A DNA stretch of 14,730 nucleotides from contig JAPLHJ010000101.1 of assembly GCA_026389675.1 (NCBI GenBank), forward strand, positions 1 to 14,730, written 5' to 3'. How positions within the stretch are numbered: position 1 is the stretch's first letter; the number at the start of each line of letters is the position of its first letter. Positions 1 through 7,874 of the stretch are shown here, piece by piece. Origin of the DNA: Chloroflexota bacterium (GTDB lineage: Bacteria > Chloroflexota > Dehalococcoidia > GIF9 > UBA5629). A program made the position numbers and the translations under genes. The notes beneath the pieces were generated by a model. The model saw nothing but the letters and a program-made list of their open reading frames with translations, had not been told where the DNA came from and made no database searches.

Positions 1-351
1 ATCGTGGGTGTGACACAGGACAAATTCTTCGGGCCGCTCATCATGTTCGGCCTGGGCGGTATTTACACCGAACTGTTCAAAGACGTGGATTTCAGGATAC
101 ACCCGCTGACGGACTATGACGCCAGAGAAATGCTGGCATCGTTCAAGGCCCATAAGTTATTGTACGGCTGGCGGGGCGCGCCGCCCTCGGATACCGCGGC
201 TATCGAAGACCTGTTGCTCAGGGTTTCGGCCATGATCGAGGATATACCCGAAATACAGGAGCTTGACCTCAACCCGCTGATAGCCATGCAGGAAGGGCAG
301 GGTTGCGCGGTCGCGGACGCCAGGATATCCATCTCCCCGGTTTCGGTATAA
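1..351 (+). CDS. ATP-grasp C-terminal tail of an NDP-forming acyl-CoA synthetase family protein (5' truncated)
   Basis: The frame is open from base 1 and ends at TAA 349-351, so only the last 116 residues are visible; the start lies outside the window. The segment has the ATP-grasp signature of the acyl-CoA synthetase (NDP-forming) superfamily, with FGPLIMFGLGG near residues 10-20, GWRG near 57-60, IEDLLLR and a closing DLNP motif. It aligns without gaps to the C-terminus of the next gene (about 60 of 102 positions identical by hand count), so the two are tandem paralogues 45 bp apart and probably co-transcribed. In the family this domain binds nucleotide and handles phosphoryl transfer. Whether the missing part carries a GNAT domain, or whether this is a genuine ADP-forming synthetase, cannot be told here. 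Family assignment is strong; exact function is open. Confidence 0.85.
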   Translation: MVGVTQDKFFGPLIMFGLGGIYTELFKDVDFRIHPLTDYDAREMLASFKAHKLLYGWRGAPPSDTAAIEDLLLRVSAMIEDIPEIQELDLNPLIAMQEGQGCAVADARISISPVSV

Positions 352-396
352 TATAGAAGTAAGGCCCTTTCAGGCTATTAATAGTGGAGTGCATCG

Positions 397-3123
397 ATGA
401 CGGCGGAACTGGACGGTAAAAGCTTCGAGAAATACTCGATAAGCGTGGCCCTCAAGGACGGCTCGAGTCTGCATTTGAGGCCAATAAAGATGTCTGACGA
501 AGAGAGGCTGCTGGCGCTTTTCAGCCGCATGAGTAAGCAGACTATTTACCTGCGCTTCCATCACGTACTGACGCACATGTCCAGGGAGGAGGCGCGCCGC
601 TTCTGCACGGTTGACTACGTGGATACTTTCGCGCTGGTGGGAACGCTGGGCGAGGGACCGGAGGAACGCATCATAGCGGTAGGCCGCTACGCGCGGCAGC
701 CGGGCGCCAACCGGGCGCAGATCGCCTTCGAAGTTGAGGACAAGTACCAGGGACTGGGCATCGGCACACACCTGCTGGACCAGCTTGCTTATACAGCGCG
801 TGACAAGGGCATCACCATGTTCGAGGCCGAGGTGCTGGCCGAGAATAAGGACATGATGAACGTGCTCATTAACAGCGGCTTCAACATGCAGCGCCAATAC
901 CAGGGCACAACTTACATAGGCATCATGGATCTCGCCCCCACTGACGTGGTCGAGCAGAAATCGTCTGAACGCGAGAAGTTCACCTCAATAGCATCATTGC
1001 GTGCCTTCCTCAACCCTAAATCGGTGGCGGTGATCGGCGCCTCGCGCCGGCCCAACACTATCGGCAACTTCGTCTTCCGCAACCTTATCCAGCAGGACTT
1101 CAAGGGAGTAGTCTACCCGGTCAACCCCAACGCCGAGGTGATAGCCGCCGTCAAAGCCTACCCGTCCATCCTGGACATCCCCGGCGACATAGACCTGGCC
1201 ATCATCAGCATACCTGCCGACAAGGTACAGCAGGTGGTTGAGGAATGCGCCCACAAGGGCGTCAGGGGCGTGGTGGTGCTCACATCGGGCTTTTCCGATA
1301 TCGGCGCGGACGGGATGGAACGGCAGAACAAGCTCGTCAATACCATCCGCAGCTACGGAATGCGCATGCTGGGACCTAACTGCATGGGCATGATCAACAC
1401 CAACCCCGAAATAAACTTGAACGCCACTTTCTCGGCTGTTGTGCCGCCACCCGGCAACATCGCCTTCGCGACGCAGAGTGGCGTCCTCGGCTCAGCCATT
1501 TTAATGTACGCAACCAACCTCAATATCGGCCTCTCCACCTTCGTCAGCATCGGCAATCGCGCGGATGTCTCCAGCAACGAACTACTGCAATATTGGGAGG
1601 ACGACCCCGATACCGACGTAGTGCTGCTCTATCTTGAATCGTTCGGCAACCCGCGGAAGTTCACACGCATCGCGCGCAGCATCACGGCCAAAAAGCCGGT
1701 AGTTGCGGTGACCAGCAACCGCACACCGTTACAAGTGAGGGTCAGCAACTCGCAGACCGGCTCTATGGCTACCGACGAGGCCGCCACCGAGGCGCTCTTC
1801 AAGCAGGCGGGCATCTTGAGGGCCGATACGCTGGAAGACCTATTCGATACCGGCAGCCTTCTGGCTAATCAACCCCTGCCGCTGGGCAACAGGGTAGCCA
1901 TTATCTCCAACGCCGGCGGACCTGCACTGCTCACCGCAGATGCCTGCAAGGCGCGGGGACTGGAGATACCCGTCCTGTCCTCAAATACTACAGATCAGCT
2001 TAAGGCGCTGCTGTCCCCACGTGCCAACTCCTCCAACCCCATCGATATGTCACCGGAATTTGCCATCCCTCAATACCGGGACGCGCTGAAGCTGCTACTC
2101 ACCGACGAGAACGTTGATATAGTAGTGGTTATCTTCATACCGCCCATCTTGAAGCTATCAGAGGAATTCGCGGCCATCATCAGGGAGGTCGCTCCGCTCT
2201 TCCGCGAGCGCGGCAAACCCCTGGTTACCTCGTTCTTGGGGTTAAGGGGCGCACGCATCGAGCTCGGCTCCAGGGAAAACAGGTACGTACCTTCTTTCGC
2301 CTTCCCCGAGTCGACTGCCGGCGCGCTCTCGCGCGCGCTGGAATTCAGCCAGCGGCTGAGAAAGCCGACCGGCAAGATCCCCGAATTCTCAGATATTAAT
2401 AAGGAAAAGGCCGAAGGCATCATCCAATCGGCTCTGGCAAAAGCAGGCAAAAACCAGGTTTGGCTCGATGCTGAATCCATCCTCGGCCTGCTCGATTGCT
2501 ACGGCATAAGGTTCGTCACTCTCAAGCTGGCAAAAACGCCTTCTGAAGCATCAGCCGCCGCTGAAGAGGTGGGGTGCCCGGTTGCCGTGAAGATACTATC
2601 CTCCACCATCTCGCAAAAGACGGATGTGGAAGGCGTGGTACTCGACTGCCGGAGCCGCGGCGAGGTAGAGAAGGCTTTCGTCCGCATTAGCGACAACCTG
2701 CAACGTATCGGCAAGCCGGAGGATATGCAGGGCGTCATCATCCAGAAAATGGTGCAGGGCGGCATCGAGGTCATAGTCGGCGTCACCCAGCATCCCGCCT
2801 TCGGCCCGCTCATCATGTTCGGCCTGGGCGGGATATACGCGGAGCTTTTTAAGGACGTGACCTTCAGCATTCACCCGCTAACGGATTTAGACGCGCACGA
2901 TATGGTCAGAGCGGTCAAGGCCTACCAGTTGCTGGAGGGGTGGAGGGGTTCAAAGAGGGCGGATATACCATCAATTGAGGATCTGCTGCTGCGGATCTCG
3001 GCGCTGGTGGAAAACCATCCGCAGGTACTCGAGATGGACCTCAACCCGGTCAAGGTATTGAACGATGGAGACGGCTACCTGGTGGTTGATGGCCGCATAC
3101 TGGTCAGTGCCGACGCCGAGTGA
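397..3123 (+). CDS. GNAT / acyl-CoA synthetase (NDP-forming) fusion, type II Pat-like protein acetyltransferase
   Basis: This 908-residue protein starts at ATG 397, with GGAG at 386-389 seven bases upstream. Seen in order: a GNAT acetyltransferase domain (about 15-180) with the acetyl-CoA loop QGLGIG at 118-123; a CoA-binding Rossmann domain (about 205-300) opening with SVAVIGAS; succinyl-CoA-ligase-like domains (about 320-660) with GPNCMG at 326-331; and an ATP-grasp domain (about 690-905) ending with DLNP. In true ADP-forming acetyl-CoA synthetases, a phospho-histidine sits in SHTG and a second in HKTD. Here these read SQTG (Gln453) and QKTD (Gln740), so the phosphoryl relay should be dead. 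Known Pat enzymes also lack the catalytic histidine and use the large domain as a sensor while GNAT acetylates lysines, classically acetyl-CoA synthetase. GNAT-first order matches type II Pat of actinobacteria. The target protein is not in the window; the regulatory role is inferred. Confidence 0.9.
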   Translation: MTAELDGKSFEKYSISVALKDGSSLHLRPIKMSDEERLLALFSRMSKQTIYLRFHHVLTHMSREEARRFCTVDYVDTFALVGTLGEGPEERIIAVGRYARQPGANRAQIAFEVEDKYQGLGIGTHLLDQLAYTARDKGITMFEAEVLAENKDMMNVLINSGFNMQRQYQGTTYIGIMDLAPTDVVEQKSSEREKFTSIASLRAFLNPKSVAVIGASRRPNTIGNFVFRNLIQQDFKGVVYPVNPNAEVIAAVKAYPSILDIPGDIDLAIISIPADKVQQVVEECAHKGVRGVVVLTSGFSDIGADGMERQNKLVNTIRSYGMRMLGPNCMGMINTNPEINLNATFSAVVPPPGNIAFATQSGVLGSAILMYATNLNIGLSTFVSIGNRADVSSNELLQYWEDDPDTDVVLLYLESFGNPRKFTRIARSITAKKPVVAVTSNRTPLQVRVSNSQTGSMATDEAATEALFKQAGILRADTLEDLFDTGSLLANQPLPLGNRVAIISNAGGPALLTADACKARGLEIPVLSSNTTDQLKALLSPRANSSNPIDMSPEFAIPQYRDALKLLLTDENVDIVVVIFIPPILKLSEEFAAIIREVAPLFRERGKPLVTSFLGLRGARIELGSRENRYVPSFAFPESTAGALSRALEFSQRLRKPTGKIPEFSDINKEKAEGIIQSALAKAGKNQVWLDAESILGLLDCYGIRFVTLKLAKTPSEASAAAEEVGCPVAVKILSSTISQKTDVEGVVLDCRSRGEVEKAFVRISDNLQRIGKPEDMQGVIIQKMVQGGIEVIVGVTQHPAFGPLIMFGLGGIYAELFKDVTFSIHPLTDLDAHDMVRAVKAYQLLEGWRGSKRADIPSIEDLLLRISALVENHPQVLEMDLNPVKVLNDGDGYLVVDGRILVSADAE

Positions 3124-3170
3124 ATGCCTCGTATTGTAGGCGCATAAGTTTCAGATAGAGGAGGCGACCC

Positions 3171-6100
3171 ATGCCGCGTAAAAAAAGAGCCGCACTGATC
3201 ACCTGGTCAATCATAGCGGGTCTGCTGATCGTGCTGCTGGCAGCCTATGCCATTCCCAAACTCGAATTGATCGGCAGGCAGACCGACCACAAAGTGTACG
3301 TGGCATTCGGCTTCCATGGCAACCTCTACCATTCCTACCGTGTCGATACAAACGATGAGGCCGGCTTCGGTAAAGATATCCGGGTCATGCGCAAGATCAT
3401 CAGTACTCTGGATGAGAAAAATAGCAGGGGAATCCCAGTAAAAGGCGTCTGGGATATCGAGAATCTCTTTTCCCTGCAGGAACAGCTTCCCCGCTACGCG
3501 CCCGATATCATCAGCAACCTGCAGCGCCGCGTGAAGGAAAATGGCGACGAGGTGATCCTGATGTCCTATAACAACGCCCTTTCATCGGCATTGACCGAGG
3601 ACGAATTCAGGGACTCAGTCAAACGCGCTATTACCAATGATAAGGGCAGCGGACTGCAGGATCTCTTTGGCACATGGGGGCATTACGTGCGGCCGCAGGA
3701 GATGATGACCACGCCGGGCAATTTTAGGCTTTACAAGGAACTTGGTGTGGAGGGAGTGGTGCTTTATTACAGCGCTATCACCTTCGACGCCTTCCGCGTC
3801 TTCGGGCGCGAACTCACTCTGGAAGAGGCGCACAACCCACTGATTTATCTAAATAAAAATACAGGTGAAGAAATCACCATTATCCCGGCTTATAACCACG
3901 GCGATATGGCCGAGAATATCGGCATCCGCCAGTGGGTCTCCATGCTCCACCGCGAGCAGCTTAAAGGCAATATACAGAACGATGTCCTGCTCTTCCTCAA
4001 TACGGACGCCGACGACGATTACTGGTATGGCTATAAGCTGCCATCATACCTATCATGGCTGCCCAACACCGGCGGCTTGAACCAGCTCGTAGACAGCATC
4101 TCCGACCTCGATTACGTAGGTTTCACCACTTTGACCGGATATATGAAAAATCACAAGCCGGTGGGCACTATCAGCTTCGGGCAAGATACTGCGGACGGCA
4201 GCTTCGATGGTTATTCAAGCTGGGCTGAAAAGGCTTACAGCACCGATTACTGGTCAGGAGTAGCCTATGACCGCCAGACACAAAGCATAGTTAACCAGAT
4301 TTACAATCTGACCGGCTCCGAGATACCATCCGGTATGCAGGATCTTCTCAACCAGGCATACGAACTGAGGATGCGCCTGATGTCCACTACCAATTTCGGG
4401 TTGGCCACGCCCTTCCTGGCAAGCTCACGGGAGCGAGTGGTTGAATCTATTATCAGCGACCTTACGACTGATTCTGCATCCGCCCGCGAAACGGCCAAGG
4501 CGGCGGCCCGGGTCTACCTGGAACAGAATCCGCCGCCCGAGGCATCGCCCCCGGGATTTGAAAAGATAGGCTCCTTCATGCTGGTGAGGCAATCACCCGC
4601 TACCAGTTCAGCATATGGAGAGTTTGTGGACCTCAGCCTGTCCGGACGGGTACCCGGAAATAATTTCTTCTATATATCCGGACGGGACGGCAAACCCATA
4701 CCCGCCCCACTGGTCTCACTGGATAGATGCGAGTCAACCGTGACTACTTCGCTTAGATTGTATATTCCGGCAGGTCAGAGGTTGACCGATGGAGTTTACA
4801 ACCTCTACAGCGGGCCGTCCCTTAAAGATAAAACTGCCACAGCCTGCACTCCCCTTAAGCTGACCAACGGCCTGATCTCGGTCGAGCTTAATGATAAAGG
4901 ACAGATAGTCGATGTCACTTCCGGCGGCATCCGCCGCCTTGAGGCGGGCAGTTTCTTGCCCGGTATCAGCTACGGCGGTAAATGGTACAGGCCGGATAGG
5001 TTAGAAACCAGCGTGGAAAGCGATGGCTCGAATGGGGTCGCGGCACTGCGGCTGACGGGCAACTTCGGTCTACCTACTGAGGGAACCGATAACGGCACGG
5101 TTGATTACCGCTTGATGCTGGTCGAAGACGTACCGGCCATCTTCGTAGATGCAAATGTGACCTATCCCGATACGCCGCGCAACGATATTTTCAAGCCTGA
5201 CAACGCCGCCCTGGCGCGCCGCTACGATTCCAACTGGCAGGAAACCGCGCCTGCCGAAATAAATTTCGCACAGGGCGCCACCAAAGAAGTACCCTTCAAG
5301 GTGATAAAGCGCAACTTTCTGGGAGTGGAATCTGACTATTTGATCGATTATTTCAAGGTTTCCGCCCAGAATCTGGACCTGGCCAATGTTAACAACCACA
5401 TTACCGCCGAGTACGTGGCGGTGGCAGGCGAGAAAGGCGGACTGGCAATAGCCATGGATACTTCGCGTATGTCCAACTTCGCTTTCTGCCCTCTGAAAGT
5501 CAACTACGACCCGGCCAGCGGGTTCAGCCTGAAGCTCAACCCCTTCGGCAGCTATTTCGGCAAGCAGTATATCCAGCCCACCTGGGGCTACGGCGATGGC
5601 TATCTAATGGCGCTTTACACTGGCGATCAGTACAAGACTTCAGCCTGTACTTACAGCGGGTACACGTCGAATTTCTCCCTGATGGTAAGCTTCTTTGACG
5701 GGAGGGACCTGCCTGCAAATATACATGATGGGCTGATATCCTATGCCCATCCCCCTTATACTGTCACATCAAACATGCTGGGATGCCCGGGCATAGCAGC
5801 CGACCTTGAGACACCGCAGGGATTCCTGGCAACTTACGGCAATGGCAGCGTGTATTTCCACTGGGAGAAACCGAAGGCGGATGCCGCTTCTTACCACGTG
5901 TACTGCGGCACGGATAAGGCCAAGCTCAGCCAGATGTACGTGCAAGACGGCAATGCATCTACACTCGCTGTGTCGGAGTTCACCGGCGGTGCAATGTTTG
6001 CTCCGGGGACCACTTATTATGCTGCGATTGCCGCAGTGGACAGTAACGGCAAGGAAACCGCCATATCGGATACGGTGAGCTTCAAACCCGAGGGTAGCGA

Positions 6101-6176
6101 ACCTAAGGGCATGAGTGTGCCCATGGAAGTGCAGGCCAGGATACTCCTCCACACGATTATGTCATATTTCAATTAA
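3171..6176 (+). CDS. Membrane-anchored GH57/GH38-like glycosidase-type protein with C-terminal fibronectin III domain
   Basis: This 1001-residue protein has a strong Shine-Dalgarno (AGAGGAGG, 3157-3164) six bases before the ATG. A basic N-terminus (MPRKKR) and one hydrophobic helix (about 9-29) predict a membrane anchor with the rest outside. Residues about 40-340 look like a (beta/alpha)7 barrel of the GH57/GH38 type: a His-rich first strand (FGFHGNLYHSYR, His49 and His54), TWGHYVRPQEM (His171, Glu177) followed by an LYKELGVEG strand, YNHGD at 241-245, and an acidic LNTDADDD at 276-283. A helical stretch follows (about 345-450), then a beta-rich region starting near 560 (TNGLISVEL) that resembles the C-terminal beta-sandwich of GH38 enzymes. 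Residues about 880-974 form a fibronectin type III domain. Catalytic residues are inferred from position, not proven. The heparanase-like gene follows 51 bp downstream on the same strand, suggesting joint extracellular glycan processing. A non-catalytic or polysaccharide-deacetylase-like role is the main alternative. Confidence 0.6.
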   Translation: MPRKKRAALITWSIIAGLLIVLLAAYAIPKLELIGRQTDHKVYVAFGFHGNLYHSYRVDTNDEAGFGKDIRVMRKIISTLDEKNSRGIPVKGVWDIENLFSLQEQLPRYAPDIISNLQRRVKENGDEVILMSYNNALSSALTEDEFRDSVKRAITNDKGSGLQDLFGTWGHYVRPQEMMTTPGNFRLYKELGVEGVVLYYSAITFDAFRVFGRELTLEEAHNPLIYLNKNTGEEITIIPAYNHGDMAENIGIRQWVSMLHREQLKGNIQNDVLLFLNTDADDDYWYGYKLPSYLSWLPNTGGLNQLVDSISDLDYVGFTTLTGYMKNHKPVGTISFGQDTADGSFDGYSSWAEKAYSTDYWSGVAYDRQTQSIVNQIYNLTGSEIPSGMQDLLNQAYELRMRLMSTTNFGLATPFLASSRERVVESIISDLTTDSASARETAKAAARVYLEQNPPPEASPPGFEKIGSFMLVRQSPATSSAYGEFVDLSLSGRVPGNNFFYISGRDGKPIPAPLVSLDRCESTVTTSLRLYIPAGQRLTDGVYNLYSGPSLKDKTATACTPLKLTNGLISVELNDKGQIVDVTSGGIRRLEAGSFLPGISYGGKWYRPDRLETSVESDGSNGVAALRLTGNFGLPTEGTDNGTVDYRLMLVEDVPAIFVDANVTYPDTPRNDIFKPDNAALARRYDSNWQETAPAEINFAQGATKEVPFKVIKRNFLGVESDYLIDYFKVSAQNLDLANVNNHITAEYVAVAGEKGGLAIAMDTSRMSNFAFCPLKVNYDPASGFSLKLNPFGSYFGKQYIQPTWGYGDGYLMALYTGDQYKTSACTYSGYTSNFSLMVSFFDGRDLPANIHDGLISYAHPPYTVTSNMLGCPGIAADLETPQGFLATYGNGSVYFHWEKPKADAASYHVYCGTDKAKLSQMYVQDGNASTLAVSEFTGGAMFAPGTTYYAAIAAVDSNGKETAISDTVSFKPEGSEPKGMSVPMEVQARILLHTIMSYFN

Positions 6177-6227
6177 AATTTGAGCGGGCTCGTTCCATAT
6201 TATCTTCTAAAGGATGGATAGAATACT

Positions 6228-7874
6228 ATGAAAAAATGGCTTATCGCTGTTATCTCAGTACTGCTGTTGTTGGCGGTGATAGTTTCACTTGCCATGTGGA
6301 ATGCCAATGGCAACCTGATCGATTTAATCGCCGGCCAATCCCAGCCGGAGCCGAAAACACTGCAAACTGATATTAGTTTCAAAGGAGCGGAAGCCGGCCA
6401 AACGTACACGGCACAGGTCAGCGTCGATACCGGTGTCCCGGTCAATATAGTTTCCAAAGAGTATATATCATTTGCTATTGATTCCTCGCAGGTAGTTGGC
6501 GGCAAGTGGTGGAACCCGGCAGCCAGCGGCGCGGAATCCGGTTCCGGCACCGTGCATGCGCCGGTCTTCAATTTCAACCAGCCACGGCTCGACACAATGG
6601 CACAGGCGCTGGCCCCGGCCTACCTGCGCATCGGCGGCTCCGAGGCAGACAAGATTTATTACGCGATGCAGGACACATCTGACTTCCAGCCCAATGCGCC
6701 GCCAAGGTATAAATCGGTCATGACCGCCAAACAGTGGGACAACGTGAATGGCTTTGCCACCCGCAACGGGCTGCAACTGGTATTCACACTTAACGCCGGC
6801 CCAGCCTCCAGGAAGGCAGATGGAAGCTGGGATGGCACAAATGCGACCGAGTTGCTCAAATACACTGCGGAACACGGCTACCGTGTCGCACTCTGGGAGC
6901 TGGGCAACGAATTGAATATCTTCTGGTTCGTCCACGGGCTCAAGGCCCAGATCTCTCCCCAACAATACGATAAAGACCTGTCGGCCGCCCGTGCGCTGGT
7001 CAAGCAATACATGCCGTCCTCACGCTTCGCCGGGCAGGGTAGCGCTTTCTGGCCGCTGCTGGGCGAGCCGCTGTCATTATTCTACGGCTATATGCCCCAG
7101 TATCTGGCAAGGTCTAACGACAAAATAGACCTGGTATCGTGGCACTATTACCCACAGCAATCCAGGCGGGGCCCGATTGCCACGAGGCGCGCTTTCCCGT
7201 CTCGCCTGCTCGACCCCAAAAACTTGGATGAAGCCAAACACTGGGCGGATCAAATCAAGCAGTGGCGCGACCGCTACGCGCCGGGCAAACCTATCTGGTT
7301 AGGAGAAACCGGCAATGCCCAGTTCGGAGGCGAGCCGGGGCTTTCGGATGTTTACCTGGGCGGTCTGTGGTGGATGGACCAGCTCGGTCTACTGGCCCGC
7401 GCCGGCCATGATACCGTTGTGCGCCAGAGCCTTACCGGCATGAATTACGGCATGATAGATGATTCAGACCTTGCACCTAGGCCGGACTACTGGAACTCGC
7501 TGCTCTGGAAACACCTGATGGGCACGCGGGTCTACGAGGTTAAGGTCAGTGGAGACCCGTCCGGAAAATTGCGCGCCTATGCGCATAGCGGCGCAGGCGA
7601 TGACCCGGGCTCGTTGACCATCCTGCTCATCAACCTCGACCACCAGCGCAGCGCCGCCGTCTCTCTCCCCGCCATCAAGAGCAGTAGCAGCCAGATTTAT
7701 GAGTTCACGACGCCGGATATCTTCGGCAAAGAGGTCCTGCTGAACGGCAGCGAACTCAAATTCGCCCCCGATGGCGGCCTGCCTGTAATACATGGCCGGC
7801 AGCAGCCGGAAGCAGGTGTCCCCAATATCACGCTCAACCCGCTTTCATATTGTTTCGTCACGTCTAAACAATAG
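6228..7874 (+). CDS. Membrane-anchored GH79 heparanase-like glycosidase (beta-glucuronidase type)
   Basis: This 548-residue protein has a basic start and a hydrophobic helix (about 4-24), predicting a signal anchor with an outward-facing enzyme. The body follows the GH79/clan GH-A layout: YLRIGGSEAD at 132-141, WELGNE at 223-228 with Glu228 as the expected acid/base, SWHYY at 304-308, WLGET at 357-361 with Glu360 as the expected nucleophile, then LSD, VRQS and PDYW (419-422). The C-terminal 120 residues are a beta-sandwich. These blocks match human heparanase as I recall it (WELGNEP, WHHYY, WLGETSSA), in the same order and at similar total length (543 residues). Family members retain-hydrolyse beta-glucuronides, endo on heparan sulfate or hyaluronan, or exo on glucuronic acid-capped glycans; which applies here cannot be read off. 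The AAAGGA at 6209-6214 is rather distant from the ATG, so translation may be modest or coupled to the upstream gene. Confidence 0.92.
   Translation: MKKWLIAVISVLLLLAVIVSLAMWNANGNLIDLIAGQSQPEPKTLQTDISFKGAEAGQTYTAQVSVDTGVPVNIVSKEYISFAIDSSQVVGGKWWNPAASGAESGSGTVHAPVFNFNQPRLDTMAQALAPAYLRIGGSEADKIYYAMQDTSDFQPNAPPRYKSVMTAKQWDNVNGFATRNGLQLVFTLNAGPASRKADGSWDGTNATELLKYTAEHGYRVALWELGNELNIFWFVHGLKAQISPQQYDKDLSAARALVKQYMPSSRFAGQGSAFWPLLGEPLSLFYGYMPQYLARSNDKIDLVSWHYYPQQSRRGPIATRRAFPSRLLDPKNLDEAKHWADQIKQWRDRYAPGKPIWLGETGNAQFGGEPGLSDVYLGGLWWMDQLGLLARAGHDTVVRQSLTGMNYGMIDDSDLAPRPDYWNSLLWKHLMGTRVYEVKVSGDPSGKLRAYAHSGAGDDPGSLTILLINLDHQRSAAVSLPAIKSSSSQIYEFTTPDIFGKEVLLNGSELKFAPDGGLPVIHGRQQPEAGVPNITLNPLSYCFVTSKQ

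Noticed and set aside
370..897. 175-codon open frame on the minus strand
   Set aside because: It is antisense to the GNAT domain, whose motifs are clear in the plus frame, and its product has no recognisable domain.
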